Origin: Poa pratensis | Lineage: Eukaryota > Streptophyta > Magnoliopsida > Poales > Poaceae | Reading direction: 5' to 3' | NCBI GenBank assembly: GCA_947311845.1 | Contig: CAMZMU010000013.1 | Location: forward strand, 1,901,028 to 1,965,027 | DNA: 64,000 nt | Part shown: positions 12,501 to 24,639 of the stretch, piece by piece | How the letters are laid out: every line of letters starts with the position of its first letter | Position numbering within the stretch: the first letter of the stretch is position 1 | Notes under the pieces: model-generated | Told to the model about the DNA's origin: nothing | What the model saw: only the letters and a program-made list of their open reading frames with translations | The model's database searches: none | Position numbers and translations under genes: made by a program

Positions 12501-15500
12501 TTGGCGTTGCCTAGATGTGCAGTTCAACATGCACACTTATTTGGTCAGGACTCAGGAGTTATGTACTCATCGTACTCAAACTTTTGAGGTGTGACCTGCT
12601 AGTGCCATATCTGTGCATCTTACAGTCTGGCATTTGACCATCTTTACAAGCAACTGGTTTCTTGCATGCAATTAGGTTTCCTGATGATGGAATAGCTGGT
12701 AACTTGCTGGCCATTATCGCTGTGGTTGATGGACTGGTGCACTGGTGCAAATTGCCATATATATAAACTCATAGCGGGAAGCCTGGACTTACCTACTAGT
12801 AGTAGTAGGATCTAGAAGGCTGAGTGATTGTGAGTTAAGTCGATGCATGAAGCTTTCAGGTACCAAATAACTCTTAGGCTATTTATCACACTAAAGACTA
12901 AACATGTGAAATCCCAGAAATTAGAATTACTATTCAACTACCCAGAATTACGTTTTCAGATGGATTTCATAATGAAGATGAGTAGTTAAAAAATAAAACG
13001 TCAAATTGACTGGTTATCTGCTGATCTGCATAAGATCACTCCTGCGCTGCTGCCCTGTTAAGTCACATCATCCACAGTGCACACTGTGAACTCAACTCTA
13101 TGGCCTCCTTGATACTCAAGTAATCCACAGTGCGTATTATCCTATACATGGTCTGTTAGCTTACATGTGCAAGTTTAGCTGTTTTTGCTTGTATGGTATC
13201 AATACCATCAAAGTTCAATCTTACTGGGGCACGTCATTATTCTACAATATCTGGTGTTCTCTGTGCTGGATGCTCTCTCCCTTTGATGTCAGAATTCATA
13301 TGCATATGCTAAGAACATACATCTGAACATTGAAGAGATCCTACCTACCAGATGTGCGGAAGTCTGTTGTTTCGCGATTCCTTAGTTGTCTGTAGTGGCG
13401 GGGCTCTTAATAGAGCCCCGGCAAGACTAACTGCTGCGTCGACAGCTATCATTTGCCCTACGAAAGTTTCTTTGTAGTCCCTACGATATTAATATCCCTT
13501 GAGAGAGGTTGCTCGTACGAGCCCGAAGCTGCCGCGTGGAGTTGCCAGGAGGTGGCTCTGCCACTGGCATGTGCTGAATAAACTGTTATTTTATCTAGAG
13601 CTATTTAAATTTGTTTTTGAAATTCTTTGCTAATTATATTCTTCCTTGCCATTCAGCCTCAGAGTTCCGGTGGTTTTGATAGGAATCTTGCAGATTCATC
13701 CAAGGATCTACATAAGTTGCATCAAGAAAGGAGTCATGCAGTACAGCCTTTTTCACCTGCAAGTTGTACCAGCTCAACCGGGGTGTGTATATTCTCCCCT
13801 GTTACCTTTTCGTTGCTTCGGTGTCCTTTGTGGGCATTTTGCTACGTGGTATTGTGTACTAGGAACAAGATTTTTGTTCTCATGATTCCTCTGTTTTTTC
13901 GTTGTGCACGAATCTAGTAAAAAACATGTTTTATGAGGGAGGTGGTGTTTTGGGTCATAGGACTATCTACTCCCATTAAGACAATAAAATTTAAAAACAT
14001 TTTCAAATGTCAAAAAAATTCAACAAAAAATTTCGGACGTTCATCTTGACATTTTATGTTCACACATCAAGTTTCGCGAAGAAAGTACATTTTTTATGAT
14101 TTCTGTAGAAAAGACAAATTTCGATGCTACAAAATGAGTTTTTAACCGACATTTTTTGTCTTTTTAACACAGGCCACAAAAAGATGCCTTTTTTTCTGAA
14201 ATTTTATGTGCGAGCATAAAATGTTTGGAGGTACACCTGGAATTTTTTTCGATTTTTTTTGACATTTTTAAACAGTGGGAGCATATACTCCTATGATCCA
14301 AAATGGATTTCCCTTTTAAGAGTGCCTTTTACTTTAGCATGCTTTTTTAGATGGCCTTTTTAGCATGCTTTATGAAGACATTATTGAAAAGTTGAGCACA
14401 ATATCACTCTAGTTTATGCTGCTGTTATTGAAAAGAAATCGTGATAGCCTGAAAGTAGTTGAACAGTATTTTAGTTTTTACTTCTGTTTTGGCTACTTAT
14501 TCTTTCTTTTAGTAAGGACAAAGAAAAATGAAATTATCTTGTGGTAGTTTACCTGCTTCATGAATTGGTTCTATTTTAGATAACTGCAATTTTTTCGTCA
14601 TTCATTGATGCAATTGCACGACCAAGCACATTTCTCACGAAGACGTGATTCTGTAACTCTCCATTTTACAGGGGTCCAATATAGACCGAGGTATCAACCT
14701 AGGTCGTGCTCTGAATGTCAAGGGTAGATCAAGGGTAGCAGGTTATAACCTTAATACATCAACAGAACTATTGAAGGTTCTAAATAGAATTTGGAGCCTG
14801 GAAGAACAGCAAACTGCTAATATGTCAGTGGTTAAGGGTTTGAAATTAGAATTACAGCAGGCACAGGCACATATTCAAGAACTCAAGCAAGAGAGGCGAG
14901 GATACCGCCATGAAGTTGCTTCATTAACGAGGCAACTCTCTGAGGACAAACTTGTTCGGAAAAATAAGAATCAAGACAAGATTGAAGGAGCCCTTTGTTC
15001 CCTACAAGATGAAGTAGAGGATGAGAGACGGCTTCGGTGGCATTCTGAGGATCTCCACCGGAAGTCTGGCATGGAGTTATCTGAGATAAAGCGAGCATTT
15101 CTGAAGGCACTTAAGGATCTGGAGAAGAGGAAGAAAACAAATCGCCTCCTAGAAGACCTTTGTGATCAGTTTGCATTGGGAATCCGGAACTACGAAGAGG
15201 AAGTCAGCATGCTAAAGCAAAGGCATGTGAATATTTATGAACACAAGTTCGATAAGTCCGTGCTTCATATTTCGGAAGCGTGGCTTGATGAAAGAATGCA
15301 AATGCAAAATATTAATGTCCAGGAAGATATGCTGCAGAAAGCCACAGTAACAGAGAGGTTGAGCAGTGAAATTGAGGCTTTCCTTCTTGCTAAAAAATCA
15401 GCCAACTCTAAGAATAATGTCAAATGCATGAATGATACTAGGCGAGATTCTAGCTTACGTCGGCAATCCCTTGAGTCTGTCCATTTGAATGGAACCACAA

Positions 15501-16177
15501 GTGGTCCTCAGGTAGCTGAAGATGATGACGATGATTCTGTTGCTAGCGATTTGCATTGCTTTGAGCTGAAAATGCACGGAAATGGCAACCGGGATCATCA
15601 CCATACAGGGCCTCACAGAAGCGGCACAGCTGGCATGGATGAACCAAAGAGAACATCAGGATACTCTTACAGTACAGCTGGTGAAAGTTTGCATATGTCG
15701 CGTAAGCCAAATTATGCACAGAAAGACAATGCGAGGTCTAGTAGCAGCAAACTGCAGCATGTCAACAGAACTCTAGAAATCAACTCCCACAGCAGTGCTG
15801 GAATTGCTCCAGCACAAGTGCTGAATGAGGTCGGTTACACCAATAAATCTCGAGGATCTCATATCGACTCGTTAAATCGTTATTTGGAGGCTCATCCTGC
15901 TGATTGTCTGGGCCAGGAATCCCTTGATCATTACTCCCGAACAAGTCTGTTTTGTGAAGGTACAAATTCAGGGGATTTATGTAATCCCCACAGTCCAGCA
16001 CGACAACAGAACTACCAATCCATGTCATTGGGCCGCGAGATATCTGAATGCTCACCGGAACTGCCAGTAGGGGTGAAAGAGAACACCCTGAAGGCAAAAC
16101 TACTTCAAGCGCGACTAGAGGGGCGGCATGCCCGATTGAGGGCGCCAGGAAGTTCGTTATCCAGCAGGAGAAAATGA
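9576..16177 (+). CDS. Coiled-coil protein, At5g41620/USO1-related family
   Basis: The three exons are 9576-10061, 13657-13782 and 14672-16177; all junctions are GT-AG and phase 0, giving 705 residues. Exon 1 encodes a basic, Pro/Arg-rich head containing ASARQLGASLWEIHDV, the hallmark lead motif of this plant family (SARKLAATLWEI in dicots). Exon 3 holds ELLKVLNRIWSLEEQ and a long coiled coil, residues about 238-450, with DERRLRWHSEDLHRKSGMEL and LKDLEKRKKTNRLLEDLCDQ. The tail is Ser/Asn-rich and ends in a basic RLEGRHARLRAPGSS segment. The family includes Arabidopsis At5g41620 and At1g50660, called intracellular transport protein USO1-related, and is distantly related to BRANCHLESS TRICHOME; the molecular role is poorly known. 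I chose the 9576 start for its CACCATG context; an in-frame ATG at 9480 is also possible. An AATAAA poly(A) signal lies at 16535. Confidence 0.85.
10062..13656 (+). other. Intron 1 of the USO1-related gene, with degenerate repeats
   Basis: This 3.6-kb intron has no coding signal. It holds three diverged direct copies of a unit of about 170 bp, starting near 10574, 10734 and 11478. Each contains GGACCTTTCT-A/G-A/G-TCTGTTG followed about 80 bp later by a GAGAAAA/GGAAACTAATT-like block. A 9-bp-stem palindrome (CGGGGCTCT, TAAT loop) lies at 13399-13420. Confidence 0.7.
13948..14303. mobile_element. MITE-like inverted-repeat element in intron 2 of the USO1-related gene
   Basis: The left arm TTTTGGGTCATAGGACTATC and the reverse complement of the right end TTTTGGATCATAGGAGTATA match over about 30 bp, continuing with CTCCCA. 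The AT-rich interior has no ORF. I saw no clear target duplication, so the superfamily is open. Confidence 0.65.
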
Positions 16178-16864
16178 GAGTCGGTTGCAGTTTCTGGGAT
16201 CTGATGCTGGTGCAGCAAATCAGTTCTGCAATACAGATGGCTTATGTAGCCGGGGCAGTGCCTTCAGTGTTGGTAGATCCCAGTAAAATCCTGTACATTG
16301 CAAGCTGCGTGAATCCCATGTAACTGAACTTCTATGTAAATTAGCCTGTTAATTAGCTGCCCAGGGGATGGTCGAGGAGGCCAAGAACTCAACTACGAGA
16401 AGTTTTTTGTGTACGGCATTTGCATGCTGATGAGTGGCAACCTTTCTAAAACAATTCTGTTGCGAGTCGTATGTTTTTTCATATGGCGCCCCTTCATGCT
16501 TCTGGAGAGTGCGGAGTAGTGGTATGATTACCAGAATAAAAACAGATCACTAGTAAAGTATCTACTACTCCTAGGTGCATTGCTCATGTGCACCTCTAAT
16601 GCATTGCAGCTGAAGTCATGAGTTTAGACCGAAGACTGACAAATGAATCTCTTGAAGAAATTGATTTTTAATTCGCAAAAAAAGAAGAAATTGATCTTTA
16701 GCGCATGCTGAATCTCTTGAAGTTGGCAGCAGCAGCTTGTCTTGGACCAAATATGCTTCTACTAGTACACGATATACACCAGATACCTGGTTGCTGGTGC
16801 AACTCTAATTATGCTTCAGGTCGAATCTTTCATGTTTGGTCAACTATAAGTGTATTTTTATGTA

Positions 16865-16957
16865 CTCCCTCTGATCCATTTTAAATGATGTGAAAAATGA
16901 ACTGAACATGTACAAATCCTGGTACAACTTGCGACATTTAATTGGGACCAGAGGGAG
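16865..16957. mobile_element. Stowaway MITE
   Basis: The 93-bp element has termini CTCCCTCTGATCCATTTTAA and, reversed, CTCCCTCTGGTCCCAATTAA. It is flanked by TA on both sides (16863-16864 and 16958-16959), the Tc1/Mariner Stowaway signature. It lies about 690 bp past the stop of the USO1-related gene. Confidence 0.9.
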
Positions 16958-17247
16958 TACATTATACACACCTTACACATATTTTCAGATAAAATACGCA
17001 GGTTCCTGCTCCGTCAACGTACACACGTTTTTGAAATGGAAAACCTGACCAGGTTAAAGAAAAGAAAAAATTCTAAATCCAAATTCCCACATGACATTTT
17101 TTTCTCGATCATTCTGACATGATATCTACTCCAAATAAAAGCGTGTGTACATGCTTTCCACGCCGACCACGCCTTTCCTAATTCGGCCCCTCGACTAATC
17201 CGTTATTATTATATAACCACATTCCTTCCTTCTTCCACCTTTCCCTC

Positions 17248-18074
17248 GAGAAAATTGCACATAGCACCAGGGTTTGGTGCCATTGTTGCACAGAACACAA
17301 AATCAAAACCTCTTTTGCAGCAAACCCCAGTTTTGGGTCTAATACGTTGCAGCTAGCCCAGAAAGTCGATTTAGTCTCTTAATAGGATCTAACATGTGGT
17401 CCCATGACACTATACTGTATTTGTGTACCATATACCATAATTTTACGATTTTTAAAGAAAAACACATAAAAAATTGACAGTAAATAATAAAAAAATCGCA
17501 CTATTGTCTCCCAAAAAATTGCATATACATATATAGGTTTTCTACGTACCCACAAAATTTGGGACAAAATAGGGGATTTTTACTACTTTATACAGCCACT
17601 GTTTTGTTATTTTCTATGGCCCAAACTAAAACGTATTTTCTCACTTGCACCAAATCCCGTTGCAGATTTGAAGTTGCTAGTTTTCTGAACTAACAACTGA
17701 ATTTATAGCGAGAATTTGAAAAACATACTCACGTTAATGGCCCTGTGTATAGGTGTATGTTGGCGCCCAAATATTTTGTACATTCTTTTTTTATATAAAA
17801 TGTCATAATTGTGGTATACGGTATATAAATATGGTACAGTCTCATGTGACATGCTTTTTTTATATAAAATGTCATATAATTGTGGTATACTTTGTATAAA
17901 TACGGTACAGTGTCATGGGACCACATATTAGATACATATTAAGAGCCTAAATCATCTTTTTGTGCTAGCTGCAACGTATTACACAAAAAACTAGGGTTTG
18001 TTGCAAAAGGGGTTTTGATTCTGTGTTTTGTGCAACAATGGCACCAAGCCCCGGTGTTATGTGCAATTTTCTCC
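17248..18074. mobile_element. Mutator-like element with long terminal inverted repeats
   Basis: About 190 bp at each end are inverted copies. The left end GAGAAAATTGCACATAGCAC and the reversed right end GAGAAAATTGCACATAACAC continue to match through GGTGCCATTGTTGCACA and past ATGTGGTCCCATGACACT. A 9-bp CTTTCCCTC occurs at both edges (17239-17247 and 18075-18083), as expected of Mutator, although the flank is polypyrimidine. No transposase is present. The right end lies 100 bp upstream of the POB1 start codon. Confidence 0.8.
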
Positions 18075-18173
18075 CTTTCCCTCCTTCCCCTCTCCTCCCT
18101 CGGCTTCTCGCCGGCTAGGGTTACGGCCCACCCGTCGCGCGCTTCCTCCCCCTTTGCACAGGCGGCGGGGCGC

Positions 18174-21100
18174 ATGGCCGGCCGCGACGCGTCGACGGCG
18201 GCCGGGGAGGCGGAGATGGACCCGGACTTCTCGCCCGGGGACGGGGGGGCCAGCTTCGAATTCGCGTTTAATTCAGTCAACTTCTCCGACAGGGTGCTGC
18301 GGATAGAGGTCGTCGCCAGTGACGACGCAGCCGGGTTCCGTGACGACGTTGCCGGAGGATCCCTTTCCGATTGGGCGCGCCACCGCAAGCGCCGTCGCGA
18401 GGAGCTCGCCAAGGAGAAAGGTAATCGTAGGATTATGGTGTTAATCTGCTGTTTAACCACGCGATTGGATTGGATTGGATTATGTTTTTTTGCAATTTGT
18501 GCCCTATTTTCGTAAGTTTTCTTGTCAATTTTAGCCGACCTTTTCTCTGAGATGTGTTACTATGGCAAGGGAGCAGCGATAGAAGAGAATTCCTCTATTT
18601 ATATGTGGCACTGACATTTTCAGTGGCTGAATCCGTATCAAATTAATTCAGCAGACACATACCAATTTTATCCTCTACACGTGCAAATAGAATGCAGCAA
18701 ATCTTTGGACACACAATTGTTTGACAGGAAATGTAGGATAGGAGAGAGATAGGTTGTTGGCTGATACATAGCCCAAGGGTGACGTCTCCATAATTCTCTT
18801 GGGGCGTGTCTGTTGAAAATGAGGCATTTCAATGCCACGCCATGAAATGTAGACCCTTGGCTACACGTTGTTAGATAGATCAGACCTCTCCAGGCAATTT
18901 TTCGTCGCGGTAGCACCCTGTTTAGTCCGAGCGCTTCACCTGCGACTCGAACCCGGCTGGGCTGGCTCAACAACCTGAGCACTAGCCACCAAGCCAGCGC
19001 TTGGTTCTCAGACCATTGGGTATTGGCACCCTATCATATGATTGGCATGTGTTTTGTTATACTCAATGGCGTATCTTCCTTGTATAGTTATCCCACATAA
19101 TTTGGCCATTGTGCTTCAACCTAGTTACTATATGTATATATAATCTGCCAATGTACTTCCTTATATAGCTAGTTATTTTCATCTGCAGGATTTGCAACAC
19201 ATATGTCAGACCAGACAAATTGCAATGAAGTTGAAGCAGAAGAATGTGATGCATATGAAGAAAACCAAGAGGAACCTGTAGCAATGATAGAAGAATCTCC
19301 ACCTAGCGTTGGTCCAGATGGTATGGCAGCTGGAAGTTTTACTACTTAGTGTCCGTTTAGAATGGTTTCTAACCTTCAGTTTTCCTTTACGAATAGTGAT
19401 CAGAATTGTCATATTTAGCTGCTTGAAAAGAAATTATAGTTAGGCTATCATGAAAAAGCTTTATTAGTAGGAAAATCTGGATTTCCATACTGAATTAGTT
19501 CTCTTTTGGGTTAGCTTAGATTGAGTGATTGACATACCAGTTAATTGAGAAACATTTTTTTGGGTGATTGCTACATCAAATCTGTCAATTGATTGCCTAA
19601 AACAACAGTGATTATACCACTGGATGTATTATAAGAAGATTCACAACAAATAGGAAGAACAGATTATTATCATCATCAAATGTGTACATGGATGTACAAA
19701 CTGTTTCATGACCTTATTAGGGAAAATGATGATATGAGCAAGTACGATCCTTCAAGTATTTGGACAGGGTAACGGGCTCTCCAGAACTCTCTGAGATCCT
19801 GTTCTTGTTACACACATCTAACGTCAACATGAATGCTTTCGGTTTTTTTTTCACCTTTATCTCCTTTTAGTATTTGTATTGAAAGGCTTAAGTCCAATAT
19901 TATCATGCTTGATATCACTTACTTTTAAGTATTACGAATGACCTGTGGTACATACCAGTATTCGGTACTGTCAGTCTTTTGTTTGACTAGTTAGCCCATG
20001 GTTACCTATCTCACCATGTGTGTAATATACTGTTAAGATGCCAATCCTAACAAGATAACCACCAAATCTTAGTTAACCCCATGTTTTCCTTGTTGGTGGC
20101 TTGAATTTGGTTCTGCTGCTGGATGTTTACGTGGCATGAAACTAATTTAAACGGTTTAATACGTGGTGTGGTCTTTGTTACTTGAAAATGATATATGTGG
20201 AATCCTGATCGGATGCTCAGTGTTACTTTACTCAATAAGCTAAATGCCTGTGTAGATTGCTAGATGCGGTTTAATGAGCTCGTCTTTGTTATGATTTTCT
20301 TAGCTTTTGCCATATTTTTAGGCCTCTTGTTTCAAGGAAATATTTCTAGGCCTCTTTGATTCGCATGATTTACGCTGGAATAGGAAAGAAAAGGGAGTTG
20401 GATGTCATGGCATATTGTTTCTCACAAGAATTGAGAACACAGGAATAAATAAGTAGTAGAAGTCGTTTGTTACATCATAGGAGTAACACATAAATTTCCT
20501 TCAGGGGTTAGGTGCATGCCATAGTTGTCATTGACACAAAGGGAAATTTCCAAGAAGTTTGACTCTGTGGAAGTAATAGAGTGCAGAGTGTCCCATTAGA
20601 AAGGTTCTTAAGGAAATCCTAGAAATCAAAAAAGGTCTATATAAAATCCTAAAGATTAAGATCCTACAAACTTCCTTTGAATCAAACCCATGTTGATAAA
20701 GATGAATATGCACATGGAGATGAACAAACTGTTGCAAGTATTTTTGATAGTAAAAAAGCTCTCTACTGACTCTGCTCTCTACCTTTTGACTCCGTTTTTG
20801 TTTTTCTCTCTCTGATCTTTGTATTGTGCAGGTGATGAAGGACAAAGTATTGACTCTTGGACTGTTGTGAGCACACCAGTTTTACGAGTAAATACTATTT
20901 ATATCAGTTCAGCTATTCTTGCTGCAAAAAGTCAGTTTTTTTTCAAGGTAATTTTGATTATCTTCAAAATTGTTGCTGATTCTGTAATCAGTTTACTTAT
21001 ATTTCTAATAAGCTGCATGCTTCTTAGCTTTTCTCAAACGGCATGAAAGAATCAGATCAGAGGCACGCAACACTTAGGATTACTGATTCAGGTAATATGA

Positions 21101-22567
21101 TAGCTTATGTGAACTCATTCTTCTGCTTCTTATAGTTGATCCGGATTAGCTAATCGGGCTGTATTATTATTTTCTTTATTGTAAATATAAAATATCATTA
21201 GTTATGTTAGTAAAAGGATCATGTTTCCATGTTTCTGCCACACTTTGTTTAACTATATAATGAAATTGTGACAGAAACTTGGAAACATGGTCCCTTTTTG
21301 TTGAACTCGTTGAACCTTATTGATGCTTGTTTTCATTGTACTTTTATCAGAGGAAAGTGCCCTTATGGAGCTTTTAAGCTTTATGTACAGTGGGAAGTTG
21401 ACAACAACTGAGCCCACTCTTCTGCTGGACATCTTGATGGCCGCTGACAAATTTGAGGTTGTTTCTTGCATGAGGCACTGCAGCCAGTTGCTAACAAGCT
21501 TGCCTATGACCCCAGAATCTGCACTACTCTATCTAGACCTTCCATGCTCCATTTCAATGGCAACTGCAGTTCAGCCTCTGACAGATGCAGCCAAAGAATT
21601 TCTTGCCAATAAATACAAGGATTTGACTAAGTGAGTGGCTTCCATCAGATTGAGCTACTTATTCCTCTTGTCCTTTTTTTCATCGAAAGTGTAGACATTA
21701 TTGTGGGAAAGTCATTATCAAGGGCACTCAACGCATGGTTTGTCTCATTTCAGGTTCCAAGATGAAGTGATGAGTATCCCTCTTGCTGGGGTCGAAGCCA
21801 TCTTGTCAAGTAATGACCTACAGGTGGCATCTGAAGATGCCATCTATGACTTCCTGCTCAGGTGGGCCCGTGCACAATATCCCAAATCAGAGGAAAGACG
21901 TGAGATCTTGAGTTCTCGTTTACTTCCTCTAGTGCGCTTTAGTCATATGACATGCAGAAAATTGAGGAAGGTCCTGACATGCACTGATATAGACCATGAG
22001 CAAGCAACTAAATGTGTCACAGAGGCCCTTCTGTACAAAGCTGATGCGCCTCACCGTCAACGCGCTCTTGCAGCAGATACGGTGACGAGTCAGAAATTTT
22101 CAGAGCGAGCTTACAAGTACAGACCCTTGAAAGTGGTCGAGTTTGATCGACCCTACCCACAGTGTATAGCGTACTTGGACCTAAAGCGTGATGAATGCTC
22201 TCGACTCTTCCCGTCAGGAAGGATATACTCGCAGGCGTTCCATCTTGCAGGACAGGGCTTCTTCCTGTCAGCACACTGTAACATGGAGCAGCAGAGTACG
22301 TTCTACTGCTTTGGCCTCTTCTTGGGAATGCAAGAGAAAGGTTCAATGAGTGTGACAGTAGATTATGAGTTTGCTGCAAGGACAAGACCATCAGGGGAGT
22401 TTGTGAGCAAGTACAAGGGGAACTACACCTTCACCGGTGGTAAGGCAGTTGGATACAGGAACCTCTTTGCGATTCCATGGTCGACGTTCATGGCTGACGA
22501 CAGCCTCTTCTTCATCGACGGCATGCTTCATCTGAGAGCCGAGTTGACAATAAAGCAGCCTCAGTGA
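18174..22567 (+). CDS. POB1: BTB/POZ-BACK protein, POB1/LRB type
   Basis: The six exons are 18174-18420, 19189-19320, 20832-20947, 21028-21091, 21351-21630 and 21754-22567. Phases join correctly and give 550 residues, against about 560 for Arabidopsis POB1. The head has [19 protein letters not shown] and the basic [18 protein letters not shown] [18 protein letters not shown]. The BTB domain spans residues about 127-240 ([35 protein letters not shown]). The BACK domain follows, around 280-360 ([20 protein letters not shown]). The C-terminal TRAF-like part has [20 protein letters not shown] and [18 protein letters not shown]. Family members are substrate adaptors of CUL3 ubiquitin ligases; the LRB members act in light signalling by degrading phytochrome and PIF3. 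The start at 18174 opens the conserved head. The same frame is open upstream to 18015, but that part lies inside the Mutator-like element. Confidence 0.95.
18860..19030 (-). repeat. tRNA-derived SINE-like sequence in POB1 intron 1
   Basis: On the minus strand, an A-box-like TGGCTAGTGCTCAGG is followed about 35 bp later by a B-box-like GGGTTCGAGTCGC, the layout of an RNA polymerase III internal promoter. It does not fold as a full tRNA gene. No poly(A) tail or target duplication was confirmed. Confidence 0.4.
20349..20689. mobile_element. Tourist-like MITE in POB1 intron 2
   Basis: The left edge GGCCTCTTTGATTCGCATGA and the reversed right edge GGGTTTGATTCAAAGGAAGT share the TTTGATTC core that closes many grass PIF/Harbinger MITEs. 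The interior is AT-rich and non-coding. The 3-bp flanks do not match, so the ends are approximate. Confidence 0.5.
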
Positions 22568-23600
22568 TCCATTAGCCGCCTGATGTGACTCTGCTCAAGT
22601 CCTGCTCTTCGTCGTGGGTATTAGTGCCAAAATGCTATGTGCTGCAGATATCTTGTTGTTTTCTCAATGTGCTTAATACTTTTGTTGATAGACAGTTTGG
22701 TAATGACAAATTAAAAGGCTACAAGCCCCCCCTTTTCCTTCCCTTGGAAGGATATATACTTTTGTGTCAAGAACTCCAGATATTGAAAAGATCGATACAA
22801 GTTGGAGATGTAGGAGGTGCACCTGAAATGACAAAACCTGACCGCTGACGGTGCTAGACTCTCCCCATTTTTAGTTTGTGACAAGTGATTTGAGTCTTGT
22901 TCAGTCATGCAAACTAGCTGGTACACTTTGATCATCATCGTAATAAGTTGGGTGATATACAAACTTAATGTCAATATAAAGCCAAGTTGATGATAAATCT
23001 TAAAAGCTTGCCAACACTAAATTGATGCCTCCACCTGAGGGGCCAGCATTGGTAAAGATTCTAATCCCAGTCCACCTGAATTTTACTCATCTTGCATGCT
23101 GCACGCGCTTAGACCTCGAGCCCTCCAGCTCTACGAGACAATGACTGTGCAGCACCCCACACGAACAAACACTGCTACAGAATGGAACCGCGCCAAGCGG
23201 CGTCGCTGGCTAGCTACGTGGTCGCCGTCAGCGGGGCAGGACGCCTCAACCGCGCCCCTAATAGCGAGACGCCATCCTCCTCCTTCACCTGCGCAGAAAC
23301 AGCCGGTTTTCCGTGCTGTTTTTTCCTTGCTGTCACTGTCCCATGGATCCGATTCTTCCCTTCTTTGTCGGTGCACTCCATCCGCTGCTTCTTTGCTGAC
23401 GACCTGCCTGATTCGCGGTATTAAAAAAAACATAGGAATAAAAGAAGATCAGTTTTTTATACGATTAGGTGTGAGACATAATCGTCACCGAAACCAATAT
23501 TTATTCTATCCAGTTTTACCAATCAAGCTCAATAATCAAAATAAAATTCCTCAAGAACAATTTCTCTCAAAATAATTCTGAAATTTGTTTCACCAAAGAG
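22568..23600. other. POB1 3' region and gene-free sequence
   Basis: The first 250 bases are the likely POB1 3' untranslated region. The remainder, including a GC-richer patch at 23100-23430, has only short frames without a codon pattern or known motif. Confidence 0.5.
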
Positions 23601-23639
23601 ACCCTCAGTTTATGAGAAAACACACCCATGGTATATGAA

Positions 23640-24600
23640 CTTGTCACGATTGGGCACATTATGACAACTCCAATGGCACCCGTCCCCCGACCCCACACCG
23701 GCAAACGAATGGACAACTGGTCTCGTTTGTGTATGTTTCCCCACAAACTGGTCCTAAATTTGGGGGCAGTTTGGGGATAAACGAGCATGATACGGTTATT
23801 TCCGCCTCTACGCCACGAACTGACCAAACGGCGCCATCCGTCGGCCATCCAGCCCCATTTCCCACCCCTTCTCTCTCTCTCAGCCCCAATCCTCTCTCTC
23901 TCTCCCACCAAATCGCCGTCAGCCGCCGCCACCTTGTCCCCGTGCGCTTCCAGACGACCCATCACCGCAACATTCGTTGTTTCCGCCACTTTCCGACCAC
24001 AGGTGAGCTCCGGCGGCGCAAGGAATCGTCCACAGTCTCGCGCATTCCGTCGTCGCTGCCATGCGAGGCCGAGCGAGTTTGACCTAAGCTCAAGCGGCGA
24101 CCCTGCCTCGCCTACGTCCGCAACTGCTCGGATTCACGTGTTCGGTCTTTTGATCGAACAAGTTTTAGATATTTTTGTTGTCAAGATCTCTCAAAGGACT
24201 ATCTATGGACATTTTTGTGATTGTTGCATTATTTGATGCGTTGATCGTGGATAATAGTGATCATTATTTCTACAACGACTTAATGGACCCTTCGATGACG
24301 ATGAAGACATTTTGATCGCTGCCGCTCTTCTCGCCTTTGAGGAACAACATAATGCATTGCCCAGTTCAAGGTGTTGACACCGGGAAACGCCATGATCGAT
24401 CGTAACAGGGTCGCCGATCATGTTCTCCTCTAAATGTCTATTTCAAGCCCAATGCAATTTTCCTTTCTATAGAAGTTTTGGTGGCTCCTCCAGATAGCCA
24501 ATCATGTGTTTGTGCATCTTGTTGAGGGTATGAGGGCCTTGATGACCACTTCAAACTAAAGAGAGATTGCACCGGGGAGTTCGGGTTTTCTTCCATGCTT
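23640..24600 (+). pseudogene. Harbinger transposase relic
   Basis: Frameshifted pieces of a plant PIF/Harbinger transposase head can be read: a DLMDPS-DDDEDILIAAALLAFEEQ-like acidic start near 24270-24345, then YFKPNA and DDHFKLKRDCTGEFGFSS near 24445-24590. The latter matches the conserved DDHFKLKRDCTG-GFSSIQKC block. The upstream 23700-24070 is CT-rich leader-like sequence. The nuclease domain is absent. Confidence 0.6.
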
Positions 24601-24639
24601 CCGTTGTTTGGATGTTTGCAGTTATTGGTGTTTGCATAT

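Noticed and set aside
18015..18173. N-terminal extension of POB1 upstream of 18174
   Set aside because: It lies inside the Mutator-like arm and 5' leader; POB1 relatives begin near the 18174 ATG.
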